Positions 6,309 to 15,052 of a stretch of 44,759 nucleotides of DNA are shown piece by piece. Within the stretch, counting starts at the first letter, position 1, and every line of letters begins with the position of its first letter. The notes under the pieces are model-generated. The model did not search any database. It saw only the letters and a program-made list of their open reading frames with translations, and had not been told where the DNA came from. Source of the stretch: a virus; the IMG/VR virus record IMGVR_UViG_3300031862_000008, positions 1 through 44,759 of that record. One strand, 5' to 3'. The position numbers were made by a program, and so were the translations under genes.

Positions 6309-8320
6309 GCACACTCGCCACACGGACGAGGGACCTGCGAACGCCGCGCCGGGAGGCGCTGGCGGCGGGTGTCATCTTGGCTTACAAGGAGGCTGCCGAG
6401 GCGCGCCGCAGTATCGAGCGGCAGTGGGATGTCAACATCGCTTACCAGTTCGGATACCAGTGGGATCCCCTCGAGTACGAGGGAGTGTTGCCGGAGCGCC
6501 CGCGGAAGGCCCTCGTCTACAACCTGATTGCGCCGGCGGTCCAGCGCGCGGTGAGCCGGTTGACAGCGCAGCAGCCGTGGTCGCGGGCGTTGCCGGCCAC
6601 CGACACGCCCGAGGACCTCGACGCGGCGCGGCTGGCGACGAAGCTCCTCGACTACTGGCTACGGACCGTTTTCAACACGCGGCGGCGACAGGAACACGCG
6701 ACATGGTTGGCGGTCGCGGGGACGGCATTCTGGAAGGTCGGGTGGGACAGATATGCTGGGCGATCAACGACGAGGCGGCCACTCGCTCCGGGTGCGGAGA
6801 CGATACTCAGCCGCCATACGGCGGCGGCCGATCAGGAGCGCGCCGGGACCCGCTTTGAGCGCTGGCTTGAGGCGTTCACCAAGGCCACGCGCGAAGGCGC
6901 GGAGCTTCCGGGGGGCCCTGCGGTGACGGCGGAGCGGCTGGAGGACCTCACAGCGGAGGGGGACGTCCTGGTGGAGGTGGTCGATCCGTACCAGGTCTTC
7001 CCGGAGCCGGCAGTGCAGGCGTGGGATCGCCTAAACTGGGTGATTCATGCGCGCAGGCGGAGTCGGAGTGACGTGCTGGAGGTGTGGGGCGAGGAGGTGG
7101 CGGGGAACGCAACCACCGGCTCCGATCCGGCGATCTCGTCGGCGGGGTTTGACCCGGCCCGGCTACCCGTGGACTTGGGCGCCGAGAACGCGGGAAGCGT
7201 CTACAGTCTGACGGCGGTGAAGCCGGAACAGGACATCCTGATTCTCGAGTACTACGAGCGGGCGAGCCTCGACTTCCCGGACGGCCGCCGGGTCATGGTG
7301 GTCGGAGGTCAGACGGTGGAGGACGGGCCGAACCCGTTCCCGTTCAACGACTTCCCGCTGGTGCCAGTGCTCTACGAGAGTCTGCCGGGGTCGATCTGGG
7401 GGCGCGGAGTGCCGGAGACGATCATCCCGGCCCAGAGGGAGTTCAACCGGACGGTCAGCGAGATGGGGGAGGAGCGGGAGTACACGGCGCACCCGAATCT
7501 GGTGATCGAAGAGGGCAGTCAAGTCCTGCCCAGGCAGATCGCGAACCTGCCGGGGCACGTGCTGACGCATCGGCCGGGGAGCAGCCCGCCGTTCTGGCTG
7601 CAGGCCCCCCAACTACCGGCGCACCTCGGGGCCGATCTTCAGCAGGCGTATCTGATGATCCAGGACCTCACCTTCGCCCACGAGACGACTTACGGGACGA
7701 CGCCGCCGAACGTGCGGAGCGGGACGGCGATCCAGGCCCTGCAGGAGGCGGATGAACGGCCCCTGAGGCCCATCTACGACGCCTACAACGAGGCCATGGC
7801 GGAGGTGGGCTTGAAGCTCCTGAGGTTGGCCCAGCGGTTCTACACGACCGAGCGGACGATCCGTTTGGTGGGGCCAGACAAGCTTCTCCAGGTGCAGGCG
7901 TTCACGGGTGCTAATCTCGAGGGAGTGGTTGACGTGATGGTGGAGCCGGAGAGCGGGCAGACACAGAGTCTGGCCGCGCGGCGACAGTTCATCATCGACC
8001 TCTTCCAGCTCGGGCTGTTCGGGCCGGTAGGCGATCAGGTGGTGGCCAAGCGGGTCCTACAGCTCTTGGAGTTCGGGCGGGCGGCGGAGATCTTCGAGGG
8101 GCCGCAGACCCTCGACGAAGTCATCCTCGACGAGTTGCGCAAGATGGCTAGTCAACCCGGAGGAGTGGCGACGTTGGTCCAGTTCCTCCGTGAAGCGGCC
8201 GGTCCGGTAACAGGCCCGCCGGGACCGGGCGCACTGCCTCAGGGGGCAGGCCAAATCCCTGGCATGGGGCCTGCACTCGCGCTGCCACCCGGCACGATGC
8301 CGGGCGGGGCGACATACTGA
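6305..8320 (+). CDS. portal protein (P22-like)
   Basis: The 671-aa protein forms the dodecameric ring at the packaging vertex. Its N-terminal region (IERQWDVNIAYQFGYQWDP, then RKALVYNLIAPAVQRAVSRL) matches P22-type portals, and the central region has the usual YERASLDFPDGRR and IPAQREFNRTVSEMGE segments. The C-terminal region is Gln/Pro/Gly-rich and probably extends into the capsid interior. The GTG at 6305 overlaps the terL stop; the longer open frame starts inside terL and is rejected. The P22-type portal is one of the strongest indications of a short-tailed particle. Confidence 0.9.
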   Translation: MSTLATRTRDLRTPRREALAAGVILAYKEAAEARRSIERQWDVNIAYQFGYQWDPLEYEGVLPERPRKALVYNLIAPAVQRAVSRLTAQQPWSRALPATDTPEDLDAARLATKLLDYWLRTVFNTRRRQEHATWLAVAGTAFWKVGWDRYAGRSTTRRPLAPGAETILSRHTAAADQERAGTRFERWLEAFTKATREGAELPGGPAVTAERLEDLTAEGDVLVEVVDPYQVFPEPAVQAWDRLNWVIHARRRSRSDVLEVWGEEVAGNATTGSDPAISSAGFDPARLPVDLGAENAGSVYSLTAVKPEQDILILEYYERASLDFPDGRRVMVVGGQTVEDGPNPFPFNDFPLVPVLYESLPGSIWGRGVPETIIPAQREFNRTVSEMGEEREYTAHPNLVIEEGSQVLPRQIANLPGHVLTHRPGSSPPFWLQAPQLPAHLGADLQQAYLMIQDLTFAHETTYGTTPPNVRSGTAIQALQEADERPLRPIYDAYNEAMAEVGLKLLRLAQRFYTTERTIRLVGPDKLLQVQAFTGANLEGVVDVMVEPESGQTQSLAARRQFIIDLFQLGLFGPVGDQVVAKRVLQLLEFGRAAEIFEGPQTLDEVILDELRKMASQPGGVATLVQFLREAAGPVTGPPGPGALPQGAGQIPGMGPALALPPGTMPGGATY

Positions 8321-8351
8321 GGGCGGACAGCCCCCAGGGGAGGTCGTGGAC

Positions 8352-9350
8352 ATGGCTGGTACGGAGACGCCAGGAAGCGGTGTGGAAGGCGCAGGACTGC
8401 CGGAAGCAGCGGGCGGTCCGCCGTCCGTGGGTGCGATTTCGGTGGATCAGTTGCCGCAGGAGTTTCTGCGGCTGCTTCCCGCAGAAGGCGCGCCAAGGGC
8501 GGCCGAGCAGGCCGCAGGTCAGCAGGCAGTGGTTCCCGGGGGTGAGCAGGCTGGAGCGCCGGAGGCGGATCTCGACTTCGGTGTCAGTCCGGCAGTATAC
8601 GACGCGGAGTCGGATGCGGATGTGCAGGCCACGGGGCTGGTGCCGGCGGCTCACCTGAAGGCCGAGCGAGAACAGAAGAAGCGGTGGCGGGACCGTTATC
8701 GGGCCTGGGAAACGGCGATCGAGACGTTCCAGCAGTTCGGCCAGACGCCGGAGGCGGCTCTGCAGAACTTCTGGGCCGGGGTCCAGCAGTACATTGCCCA
8801 ACGGACGCAGGCCGGACAGTACGGGCAAGGCCAGTACGGCGGGGAGTCATACCAGCCTCCGCCAGCACCGATGGCGGCCCCTGCCCTGACGCCGACGGGT
8901 CTGCTGGGCCAGGCCGGAGGGAACAGCATGAGCCAGATGCCTCCGTGGGCCAGCCAGTTGGTAGCCGATGTGCGGGAACTGAGACAAGGGCAGCAGCAGA
9001 GCGCGGTGCAGTCCGAGTTGGTGCGGATGCAACAGGCGGTCTCGGGCGCCCTGCAACAGGCCGGCCTCAGTCAGGATCGCGCTGCACGGCTCTTTGTGGT
9101 GCGGTCGATCCAGGCGGATCCGCAGCGGCCGGTCGCCGAGATCATCCAGGAATACCGGACCGTCGTTCTACCGCAGACTGTTGTCGGCCAGCAGGTGCGG
9201 GCACAGGCCAACACCCTGACGCCGGACTTCCGAGCGGGTGCCGCCTCCACACCGACGCAGCAGCAGTTCGACGCAAGCAAGCTCTCCCCCGGGCAGACGC
9301 GGGCTCTCGCCGCGGCCGCCCTGGAGCAGGCAATGAGCGGAGGCCGGTGA
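8352..9350 (+). CDS. capsid scaffolding-type protein
   Basis: This 332-aa protein lies between the portal and the major capsid gene, the usual place for the scaffold. It has an acidic, disordered N-terminal half, a coiled segment (ETAIETFQQFGQTPEAALQN), a Gln/Gly-rich linker, and a C-terminal helical part with QQSAVQSELVRMQQAVSGAL. The ATG at 8352 follows GGAGG at 8339-8343; a GTG at 8346 is too close to it. No protease motif is seen, so the scaffold is probably released or cleaved by another protein. The call is from location and composition. Confidence 0.7.
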   Translation: MAGTETPGSGVEGAGLPEAAGGPPSVGAISVDQLPQEFLRLLPAEGAPRAAEQAAGQQAVVPGGEQAGAPEADLDFGVSPAVYDAESDADVQATGLVPAAHLKAEREQKKRWRDRYRAWETAIETFQQFGQTPEAALQNFWAGVQQYIAQRTQAGQYGQGQYGGESYQPPPAPMAAPALTPTGLLGQAGGNSMSQMPPWASQLVADVRELRQGQQQSAVQSELVRMQQAVSGALQQAGLSQDRAARLFVVRSIQADPQRPVAEIIQEYRTVVLPQTVVGQQVRAQANTLTPDFRAGAASTPTQQQFDASKLSPGQTRALAAAALEQAMSGGR

Positions 9351-9390
9351 GGGTCACAGGGCCGGGGGGGATGCATAGGGGGCGGATGAC

Positions 9391-10587
9391 ATGGTTGGTG
9401 CTACACTCACAACTGTCGCGAACCTGCTGAAGTACGTCTACCTGCCTCAGCTGCAGGTCGCGATCAACTGGAAGACACCGCTGTTTGCACAGCTCACGCG
9501 GAGGACGGACATTCCCGTCGTGGGCAAGAACTTCGTATTCTCGGTGCAGACGGCGGCGAACGAGGCAGTGGGGGCGGGGGCGGAGACGGCCGACCTCCCC
9601 GACCCGGACAGCAACTCATACGAGCAGGCGACGTTGCCCGCGAGGATCAACCGGGGCGTGATGCAGATTAGCGTCCCGACGATGGTCTACACGCGGAACG
9701 GCGGCGCCTCCCTGGCCGACGAACTGGACCGCGAGATGACGGACCTGAAGAACTCCATCTCGCGTGACATGAACCGCCAGCTCTTCGGTACAGGGACCGG
9801 CATTTTGAGCCAGGTCAACGGCGCGGTGACGAGCGGCGTATCGGTCACCTGCAACAATGGGATCACCGCGGCGGACGGTACGAGCCGGCGCATCCGCGCG
9901 AACATGGTGCTGGACTTCTACCTCGCCGCCGCCCTGCAGGCGACGGGGATCAAGGTCAGCGGGGTGAGCTCGGCGACCGTGTTCACCGTCGACCAGAACA
10001 TCACGGTCTCCGACGGTGCCTGCATCTACCGCAAGGGCGCCAAGGACATCGAGGTCATGGGACTCGATGCGATCGTGGACTCGGCGGGCGCGCTGCAGGG
10101 ACTCAACCCCGCAACCGCGGGACAGGAGTGTTGGTCGTCCTATGAGCTGGCGGTAAACGGGGCCCTGACCGAACAGGCAATGATCAAGGCCTGTCAGACC
10201 ATCGACAGCAACTCGGGCGAGTATCCCACGGCCCTGGTCAGCAACAAGGGCGTCCAGCGGGCCTACTGGGACCTGTTCGACGCCACGGTCATCCGCCAGC
10301 CGCTGACGATTCAGGGCGGCTGGAAGGTTCTGACCTTCTTCTGTGATGGCCGCGAGATCCCGTGGATCCTCGACGACGACTCCCCGGGTGGTACCCTGTA
10401 CTTCCCGAACCTGGATGCCCTGCCGTGGTGCCAGGTCTCCGACTTCACGTGGATGGAGGAGGACGGTGCGATCCTCCATCGCGTGACGGGGAAGCTCGCG
10501 TACTCGGCGGTCCTGTTCAACATGGCGAACCTGGGGACACTCATGCGAAGCCGGCACGGGAAGCTGACCGGCCTGACCGAGGGCTAA
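9391..10587 (+). CDS. mcp: major capsid protein, HK97-fold type
   Basis: The 398-aa protein directly follows the scaffold and precedes a small decoration-type gene. It begins VGATLTTVANLLKYVYLPQL, has a beta-rich central region (RGVMQISVPTMVYTR) and a helix with SISRDMNRQLFGTGTGI, and ends ANLGTLMRSRHGKLTGLTEG. Length and order fit the HK97-type major capsid proteins of tailed phages. No long N-terminal delta domain is seen, consistent with a separate scaffold gene. An 8-bp hairpin embraces its stop codon, which may protect a highly expressed message. Confidence 0.85.
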   Translation: MVGATLTTVANLLKYVYLPQLQVAINWKTPLFAQLTRRTDIPVVGKNFVFSVQTAANEAVGAGAETADLPDPDSNSYEQATLPARINRGVMQISVPTMVYTRNGGASLADELDREMTDLKNSISRDMNRQLFGTGTGILSQVNGAVTSGVSVTCNNGITAADGTSRRIRANMVLDFYLAAALQATGIKVSGVSSATVFTVDQNITVSDGACIYRKGAKDIEVMGLDAIVDSAGALQGLNPATAGQECWSSYELAVNGALTEQAMIKACQTIDSNSGEYPTALVSNKGVQRAYWDLFDATVIRQPLTIQGGWKVLTFFCDGREIPWILDDDSPGGTLYFPNLDALPWCQVSDFTWMEEDGAILHRVTGKLAYSAVLFNMANLGTLMRSRHGKLTGLTEG

Positions 10588-10600
10588 CCGGTGGTTAGCC
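10582..10600 (+). other. hairpin over the capsid gene stop codon
   Basis: A perfect 8-bp inverted repeat (10582-10589 with 10593-10600, three-base loop) includes the TAA of the major capsid gene. No T-run follows, so it is not a classic terminator. It may stabilise the 3' end of the capsid message or reduce readthrough into the next gene. Confidence 0.55.
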
Positions 10601-10633
10601 GGAGAAAGACGGGACAGAGAAAGGGGTGCCGAC

Positions 10634-10960
10634 ATGGCACTGACGAGTTTGGCAGAACTGGGGCCGGGGAGCCGGGCGGACGACGTTCGTCGCCTCTACG
10701 GCGTCGCCTCCGTTACCGGAACCCTGCCCGTTCAGACCGGCCTGAAGACGATCATCAAGGCGACGGCCACACTGGGCCAGGACGCGGACTTGACCGTTGG
10801 CTCGGTCGTGACGGTTACTCTCAGCGACCAGGGCACGGACCCGGGCGAGATGACGATCAAGGTCTGGAAGCACACCAACTCCAGCACCACGACGCTGATC
10901 GCGTCTACGGCGGCCGCGGTCGTCTACTTCGACATCGTCGGTTTGGGGCCGGACGGGTAG
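10634..10960 (+). CDS. small head-decoration-type protein
   Basis: The 108-aa beta-rich protein has a short helical N-terminus (LAELGPGSRADDVRRLYGVA) and then alternating strands (GSVVTVTLSDQGTDPGEMT, then KVWKHTNSSTTTLIAS). Its place right after the major capsid gene is that of head-decoration or fibre-tip proteins. An AAGGGGTG ribosome site precedes the ATG at 10634. An overlapping frame from 10591 is low in coding character and is rejected. The structural role is inferred from place and fold type. Confidence 0.65.
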   Translation: MALTSLAELGPGSRADDVRRLYGVASVTGTLPVQTGLKTIIKATATLGQDADLTVGSVVTVTLSDQGTDPGEMTIKVWKHTNSSTTTLIASTAAAVVYFDIVGLGPDG

Positions 10961-11032
10961 GACGATAGGCCAGGCCGGAGGCCCTGCGGGCCTAAGGCGT
11001 AGGGCCTTCGGCCGCGGACGGGAGAGGCGCAG

Positions 11033-11389
11033 GTGGTCAACGAGGCGACGTTGCGCAGGATCAGGCGTGAGCGTGAGGTTCCTTCGGTTGAGGGGTGCGT
11101 CTCCGTTCGCGAACGGAGCGCGGGCCCGCCCGGTTCGGGCCAGGTCAAGACCCCGGAGGAGCGGGCGCGGATTCGGGCTCACAATCGGCAGTTGATCGAG
11201 GAGGTCGAGCGGCACAATGCCTCGCTCGACCGGGACCGGGACCGAGACCGTGCGGACCTGGTACGCGACTCCTGCAGCTACTTCGGGAAGATGGTGCAGC
11301 AAGAGATCGACGGGTCGGCGGTGCGGCACAACATGCTGGACGCCATCGAGGCGTACAAGAAGCAGACGGGGAGGTTTGAGGAGCCATGA
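11033..11389 (+). CDS. charged helical protein of unknown function
   Basis: The 118-aa protein is rich in Arg, Glu and Asp and mostly helical, with repeated DRDRDRDR residues near position 70 and a C-terminal helix (HNMLDAIEAYKKQTGRFEEP). The GTG start follows GGGAG. Its stop overlaps the ATG of the head-tail adaptor gene. No known family is recognised; a small internal or assembly protein is possible from position between capsid and adaptor genes. Confidence 0.6.
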   Translation: MVNEATLRRIRREREVPSVEGCVSVRERSAGPPGSGQVKTPEERARIRAHNRQLIEEVERHNASLDRDRDRDRADLVRDSCSYFGKMVQQEIDGSAVRHNMLDAIEAYKKQTGRFEEP

Positions 11390-12486
11390 CACTCGCGGAA
11401 CTGATCGAGGAGTCGCGCGTGCAGGCGAACGCCCGTGGCGCCGGCAACGACCGCTACGGCGAGTTGGACATCATCTCGTGGCTGAACGACGCTCAGAACC
11501 AGTTCACGGCGGATACCCGCTGCCTGGTCAACGGCAGCTATGTGACGGCGGTCAACTGGCCGTGGACCGACCTGGCTTGTGCGGATCACGTCGGCCCGCC
11601 GTTTGACGTGACCAGCGCTATCGGCGGGTTCACCAACTACTTCACGGCCGGGGGTTCGCTCGCAATGGATGTGGGCGCCCACTGGCTGGGCGGCAACTTC
11701 GTGATCTCGGTGGTGGCTGCCGGGACCCTCAGCCTCGCGACGGACCCGACGGACGGTCAGGACGCGACCGCCGGCGTTGGGCGGCCGCTCAGCACGACGG
11801 TAGTCAAGGTGGGGTCGGTGCAGGGGTTGATGCCGAAGCAGTACATCGACATCATCAAGGGCGACGGGACAGTGCAGGTGGCGGGGAAGAAGATCACCTC
11901 CATCGCCAACGCCACCAAGGCGTTGACGATGGCGAGCGCGGTCAACTGCACCGACGGCGCCAAGGTGTGGCTGCGGAACGACAGCGGGGAGATCGACACC
12001 GTAGCCGACCAGACGGACTACGACCTGCCCTGGTCATGCCTGGCGATCTTGAAGGTCGCGGTCAAGGATGCGAGCGCCCAGGACCCGCGTGTCCTGCGGC
12101 AGCAGACCCTCGAAGACCAGGTATCGGGCGAGAACCGGGGGATTGGCGGTTACCAACTGACGCCAGGGCGCGACCGTCCCTGGATGTACGTCCCGATCGG
12201 GCTGGACAAGGTGCGCCTCTACCCGGCGCCCGGGAACAGCGTGACCAAGGGGCTCATGATCGAGTACGTGCGGCGGCCACTGCCGCTCATGCAGCCGGAT
12301 GACGTGAGCGACATCCCGGAGACCTACCATCGGGCGCTCTCGAGCTGGGCGGCGTTCCAGATGCTGTCGCTCGACGGGAACGACGTGCAGGCCCAGCGGC
12401 AGATCATGATGTTCCAGCGGGCGGTTGCCCAGGCGAACCTGGCGATGGGGAACAAGCCTCCGAACGTGGCGCCGTCGCCCGGGTAG
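11386..12486 (+). CDS. head-tail adaptor-like protein
   Basis: The 366-aa protein starts with the typical adaptor helix (TLAELIEESRVQANARGAG, then IISWLNDAQNQFTADTRCLV). It has a long beta-rich insertion (~residues 55-200) and ends with the adaptor signature: DQTDYDLPWSCLAILKVAV, DKVRLYPAPGN, and the helix PETYHRALSSWAAFQMLSL. This fits P22 gp4-like or similar adaptors that sit below the portal. It is coupled to the upstream gene (ATGA). The insertion makes it longer than most members. Confidence 0.75.
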   Translation: MTLAELIEESRVQANARGAGNDRYGELDIISWLNDAQNQFTADTRCLVNGSYVTAVNWPWTDLACADHVGPPFDVTSAIGGFTNYFTAGGSLAMDVGAHWLGGNFVISVVAAGTLSLATDPTDGQDATAGVGRPLSTTVVKVGSVQGLMPKQYIDIIKGDGTVQVAGKKITSIANATKALTMASAVNCTDGAKVWLRNDSGEIDTVADQTDYDLPWSCLAILKVAVKDASAQDPRVLRQQTLEDQVSGENRGIGGYQLTPGRDRPWMYVPIGLDKVRLYPAPGNSVTKGLMIEYVRRPLPLMQPDDVSDIPETYHRALSSWAAFQMLSLDGNDVQAQRQIMMFQRAVAQANLAMGNKPPNVAPSPG

Positions 12487-12499
12487 GGTGTGGCTCTCG

Positions 12500-12516
12500 C
12501 GCCCATAGTCTGGGCG
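12500..12516 (+). other. short hairpin between adaptor and gp10-like genes
   Basis: A 6-bp perfect stem (12500-12505 with 12511-12516) and five-base loop lies just after the adaptor stop. No T-run follows, so it is at most a weak attenuator or RNA-processing site. Confidence 0.3.
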
Positions 12517-12567
12517 TGAAACCCACAATCTGTCGGAGGAGGCCGGGGCGGGCCGTCTACGGGGGAA

Positions 12568-14808
12568 ATGGGAGGAACGGTGGTGGGAGCGGCGGAGCCG
12601 TTGGTGGCGAGTTTCAGCGCTTTCCGCGGCATCGACCTGGTGACGCCGGCGGACCGGCTGTCGCCAGGTCTCCTGCCGGGAGCCACCAACCTCCTTTGCG
12701 ACCGGGGTACGCTGCGCATCCGGGGCGGCCGGTCGAAGTACAACAGTGCGGCGATCGGTGGCGGCGCAGCGATACGCGGACTCCACCGGCAGTACCTCAA
12801 GTCCGGGGCCAAGCAGATTCTGGCAGTGGCGGGGACGGACCTCTATCATGCGACGGCTGGGACGTTCGCGCCGGCCGGCTTGACGCTCGACCCGTCCTCG
12901 GACTTCAGCTTCGCAACCCTGGGCGACAGGACGTACTTCTGCGACGGGAACACGGGACTCCGCAGCTGGAGCGGCACCGCAGCACAGCTCTTGACGCCGA
13001 TCACGAAGCCCTCGGCGGCGCCGGCCCTGTCGCCTACCTGGAACACGATCTCGGCTGCGGAGAGCACGACCGGGTGGACGACGACGGATGTCGTCAACCT
13101 GGCGATTTCGCAGGACACATCGGTGGCGTACGAGGGCGACGCGAGCCTGAAGTGCACGGCGACCGAGTCCTCCAAGGGAGCGAAGGTGTACTTCGACGCG
13201 GGGGCCGGCGGCCTCGATCTCTCAGGTGTGCGGCACATCGGGATGTGGGTGCGGTCTACCAGGTCGGGGAGTTATCTGCAGTTCAGGATCGGGAAGACGA
13301 CGGGGATGAACGTGGCGTTCTGGCTTGTGAACATCGAGAAGGCCGAGCGGTGGCAGTATGTGAGTTTCCCCATAGAGGACCTCTCGGACGCGGACAAAAA
13401 GGGTCTGCGCTACTTTGGGATCAAGGTGCTGGACGACGACCACTACTTCGTCGCCCACCTTGACCAGTTGGAGTACAGCGGCGGGATGACCGGCGAGTAC
13501 GAGTACCGGATCACCTACTATGATACGGTGACGGAGCGGGAGAGCGAGCCGAGCGAGAGCAAGATCGTGGCCCTCCAGTCGGTGCGGAGGGAGTCGGTGT
13601 TGGTCGATTGGACAACGGCCGGAGCGAGCGGGGACGCGGACAAGGTGCGCATCTACCGTCGGGGAGGCTACTCGACCGCCTGGCGGTTGGTGACGGAAAT
13701 CGACGACACCACGCTGACCTACCTGGACGAGCTGCAGGACTACCTGCTGGGCGTCGAGCAGAACCCGTACCGGAGCGTGCCGCCGCCCTGCAAGTATCTG
13801 CTGGCCTGGCAGTCGCGGATGGTCTACGCCGGGAATCCGGACTATCCATCGAGGCTCTACCTGAGCAACTTCGAGGAGCCGATGGTCGTGCCGACCCTGA
13901 CGCTCCTGGAAAGCGATGCGGGGGCCGGCGGGTACTTCGAGGTGGGAGTCGACGACGGGGACATCCTGACGGGTCTCGCGGTGTTGGGTGAGGAGCTATA
14001 CGTCTTCAAGGGCCACTCGGTCCACCGGGTGGCGGGGACGAACTTCGCCGATTTCATCCTCCGCCCCTTGACCGTGGAGCTGGGATGTGCGTCGCACCGG
14101 ACGATCGAGACGTATCACGGGGAGCTGATCTGGTACACGGGGGATGCCGTGGCGATCCTCTCGCCGGGGGCGGGCTTGCAGATCGTGTCGGACCCGGTGC
14201 GGACGCGGCTCGAGGCGACTGTGGCGGCGGACTGGGGCAAGGCCTGCGCGGTCGTCCACGATCAGAAGTACTGGCTCTTCTACTGCGACGGGACCGTGGC
14301 CTACAACAACCGAGGTCTGGTACTCGACCTGCGCACAGGGGGATGGACGGAGATCTCAGGCTGGAATGTCAGGTGCGCGATGGAACTGGCGGCGCCGGGC
14401 GACACCCCGGACCTCTACCTTGGGGATGCGGCGGCCGGTACGGTTTGGAACGCCGACACCGGCACGACGGATGACAGCGCGCCGATCTCGTGGGAGGCCC
14501 AACTCCCGCAGGTCGACTTCGGGGATACGACGCGGGTGAAGCAGCTCTCGCAGTACGGCCTGACGGTGAAGAACGCGATGGAGAACCTGTTGGCCGAGGC
14601 GCAGGCCGACGAAAAGCGGCAGACGGCGCGGTATGAGCACTCGATGCGGGACCTGGAAGCCGGAGAAGGGCAACCTGCGCAGCGACTGATTCGGCAGGCC
14701 CCCAACGGGCGGCTGCAGGGCAGGCACCTCTCACTCAAGATCTGGGGAACGGCGACGACCGAGGTGGAGATTCAGACCGCCGAGTTGCGGGCGAGGGTGC
14801 TGCGATGA
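12568..14808 (+). CDS. P22 gp10-like stabilisation / tail-tube hub protein
   Basis: The 746-aa protein begins like P22-type stabilisation proteins (SFSAFRGIDLVTPADRL and an RGGRSKYN motif), expected to cap the portal-adaptor stack. A jelly-roll segment of carbohydrate-binding type lies at residues ~205-290 (GMWVRSTRSGSYLQFRI, then KAERWQYVSFPIEDLSD). A fibronectin-III-like segment follows at ~300-390 (YEYRITYYDTVTERESEP). Blade-like repeats typical of a propeller occupy ~400-640, and a helical tail lies at ~650-746. The start may be 12568 or GTG 12583, which is seven bases after GGAGG. The inserted sugar-binding-like domain suggests extra surface contact on the tail. Confidence 0.75.
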   Translation: MGGTVVGAAEPLVASFSAFRGIDLVTPADRLSPGLLPGATNLLCDRGTLRIRGGRSKYNSAAIGGGAAIRGLHRQYLKSGAKQILAVAGTDLYHATAGTFAPAGLTLDPSSDFSFATLGDRTYFCDGNTGLRSWSGTAAQLLTPITKPSAAPALSPTWNTISAAESTTGWTTTDVVNLAISQDTSVAYEGDASLKCTATESSKGAKVYFDAGAGGLDLSGVRHIGMWVRSTRSGSYLQFRIGKTTGMNVAFWLVNIEKAERWQYVSFPIEDLSDADKKGLRYFGIKVLDDDHYFVAHLDQLEYSGGMTGEYEYRITYYDTVTERESEPSESKIVALQSVRRESVLVDWTTAGASGDADKVRIYRRGGYSTAWRLVTEIDDTTLTYLDELQDYLLGVEQNPYRSVPPPCKYLLAWQSRMVYAGNPDYPSRLYLSNFEEPMVVPTLTLLESDAGAGGYFEVGVDDGDILTGLAVLGEELYVFKGHSVHRVAGTNFADFILRPLTVELGCASHRTIETYHGELIWYTGDAVAILSPGAGLQIVSDPVRTRLEATVAADWGKACAVVHDQKYWLFYCDGTVAYNNRGLVLDLRTGGWTEISGWNVRCAMELAAPGDTPDLYLGDAAAGTVWNADTGTTDDSAPISWEAQLPQVDFGDTTRVKQLSQYGLTVKNAMENLLAEAQADEKRQTARYEHSMRDLEAGEGQPAQRLIRQAPNGRLQGRHLSLKIWGTATTEVEIQTAELRARVLR

Positions 14809-15041
14809 CGGGGAACGAGACGGGCGGACCTCGGACCGGAGGAACGGAGAGGCCGAGCGGACGGCCGGTCAGGATCGAAGCTGACACGGCCGACGATCTG
14901 ATCCGGCAGCTTCCCGCGCGGTTTGCGACGGCCGAGCCGGGCAACCCGAGGACTGGCATGGTCTACCTCGACGCTGGGAACGGGATTCTGAAGGTGAGGA
15001 TCGGGGACGTTTGGGGCGAGATTCCGATCGTCATCCGGTAA
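14805..15041 (+). CDS. small acidic virion-associated protein
   Basis: The 78-aa protein has a disordered Gly/Arg N-terminus and a compact beta segment (TGMVYLDAGNGILKVRIGDV). Its ATG overlaps the stop of the gp10-like gene and it precedes the ejection-type genes, so it is probably co-translated with the tail block. No family is recognised. Segments with the form VYLD-x-NGILKVR resemble the short connector strands of phage tail-fibre adaptors. Confidence 0.5.
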   Translation: MTGNETGGPRTGGTERPSGRPVRIEADTADDLIRQLPARFATAEPGNPRTGMVYLDAGNGILKVRIGDVWGEIPIVIR

Positions 15042-15052
15042 GGAGCACAACC

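Noticed and set aside
10591-10968. 125-residue frame beside the decoration-type gene
   Set aside because: It is out of frame with the better supported gene at 10634, very rich in Gly, Arg and Asp as expected of a shadow, and lacks a ribosome site.
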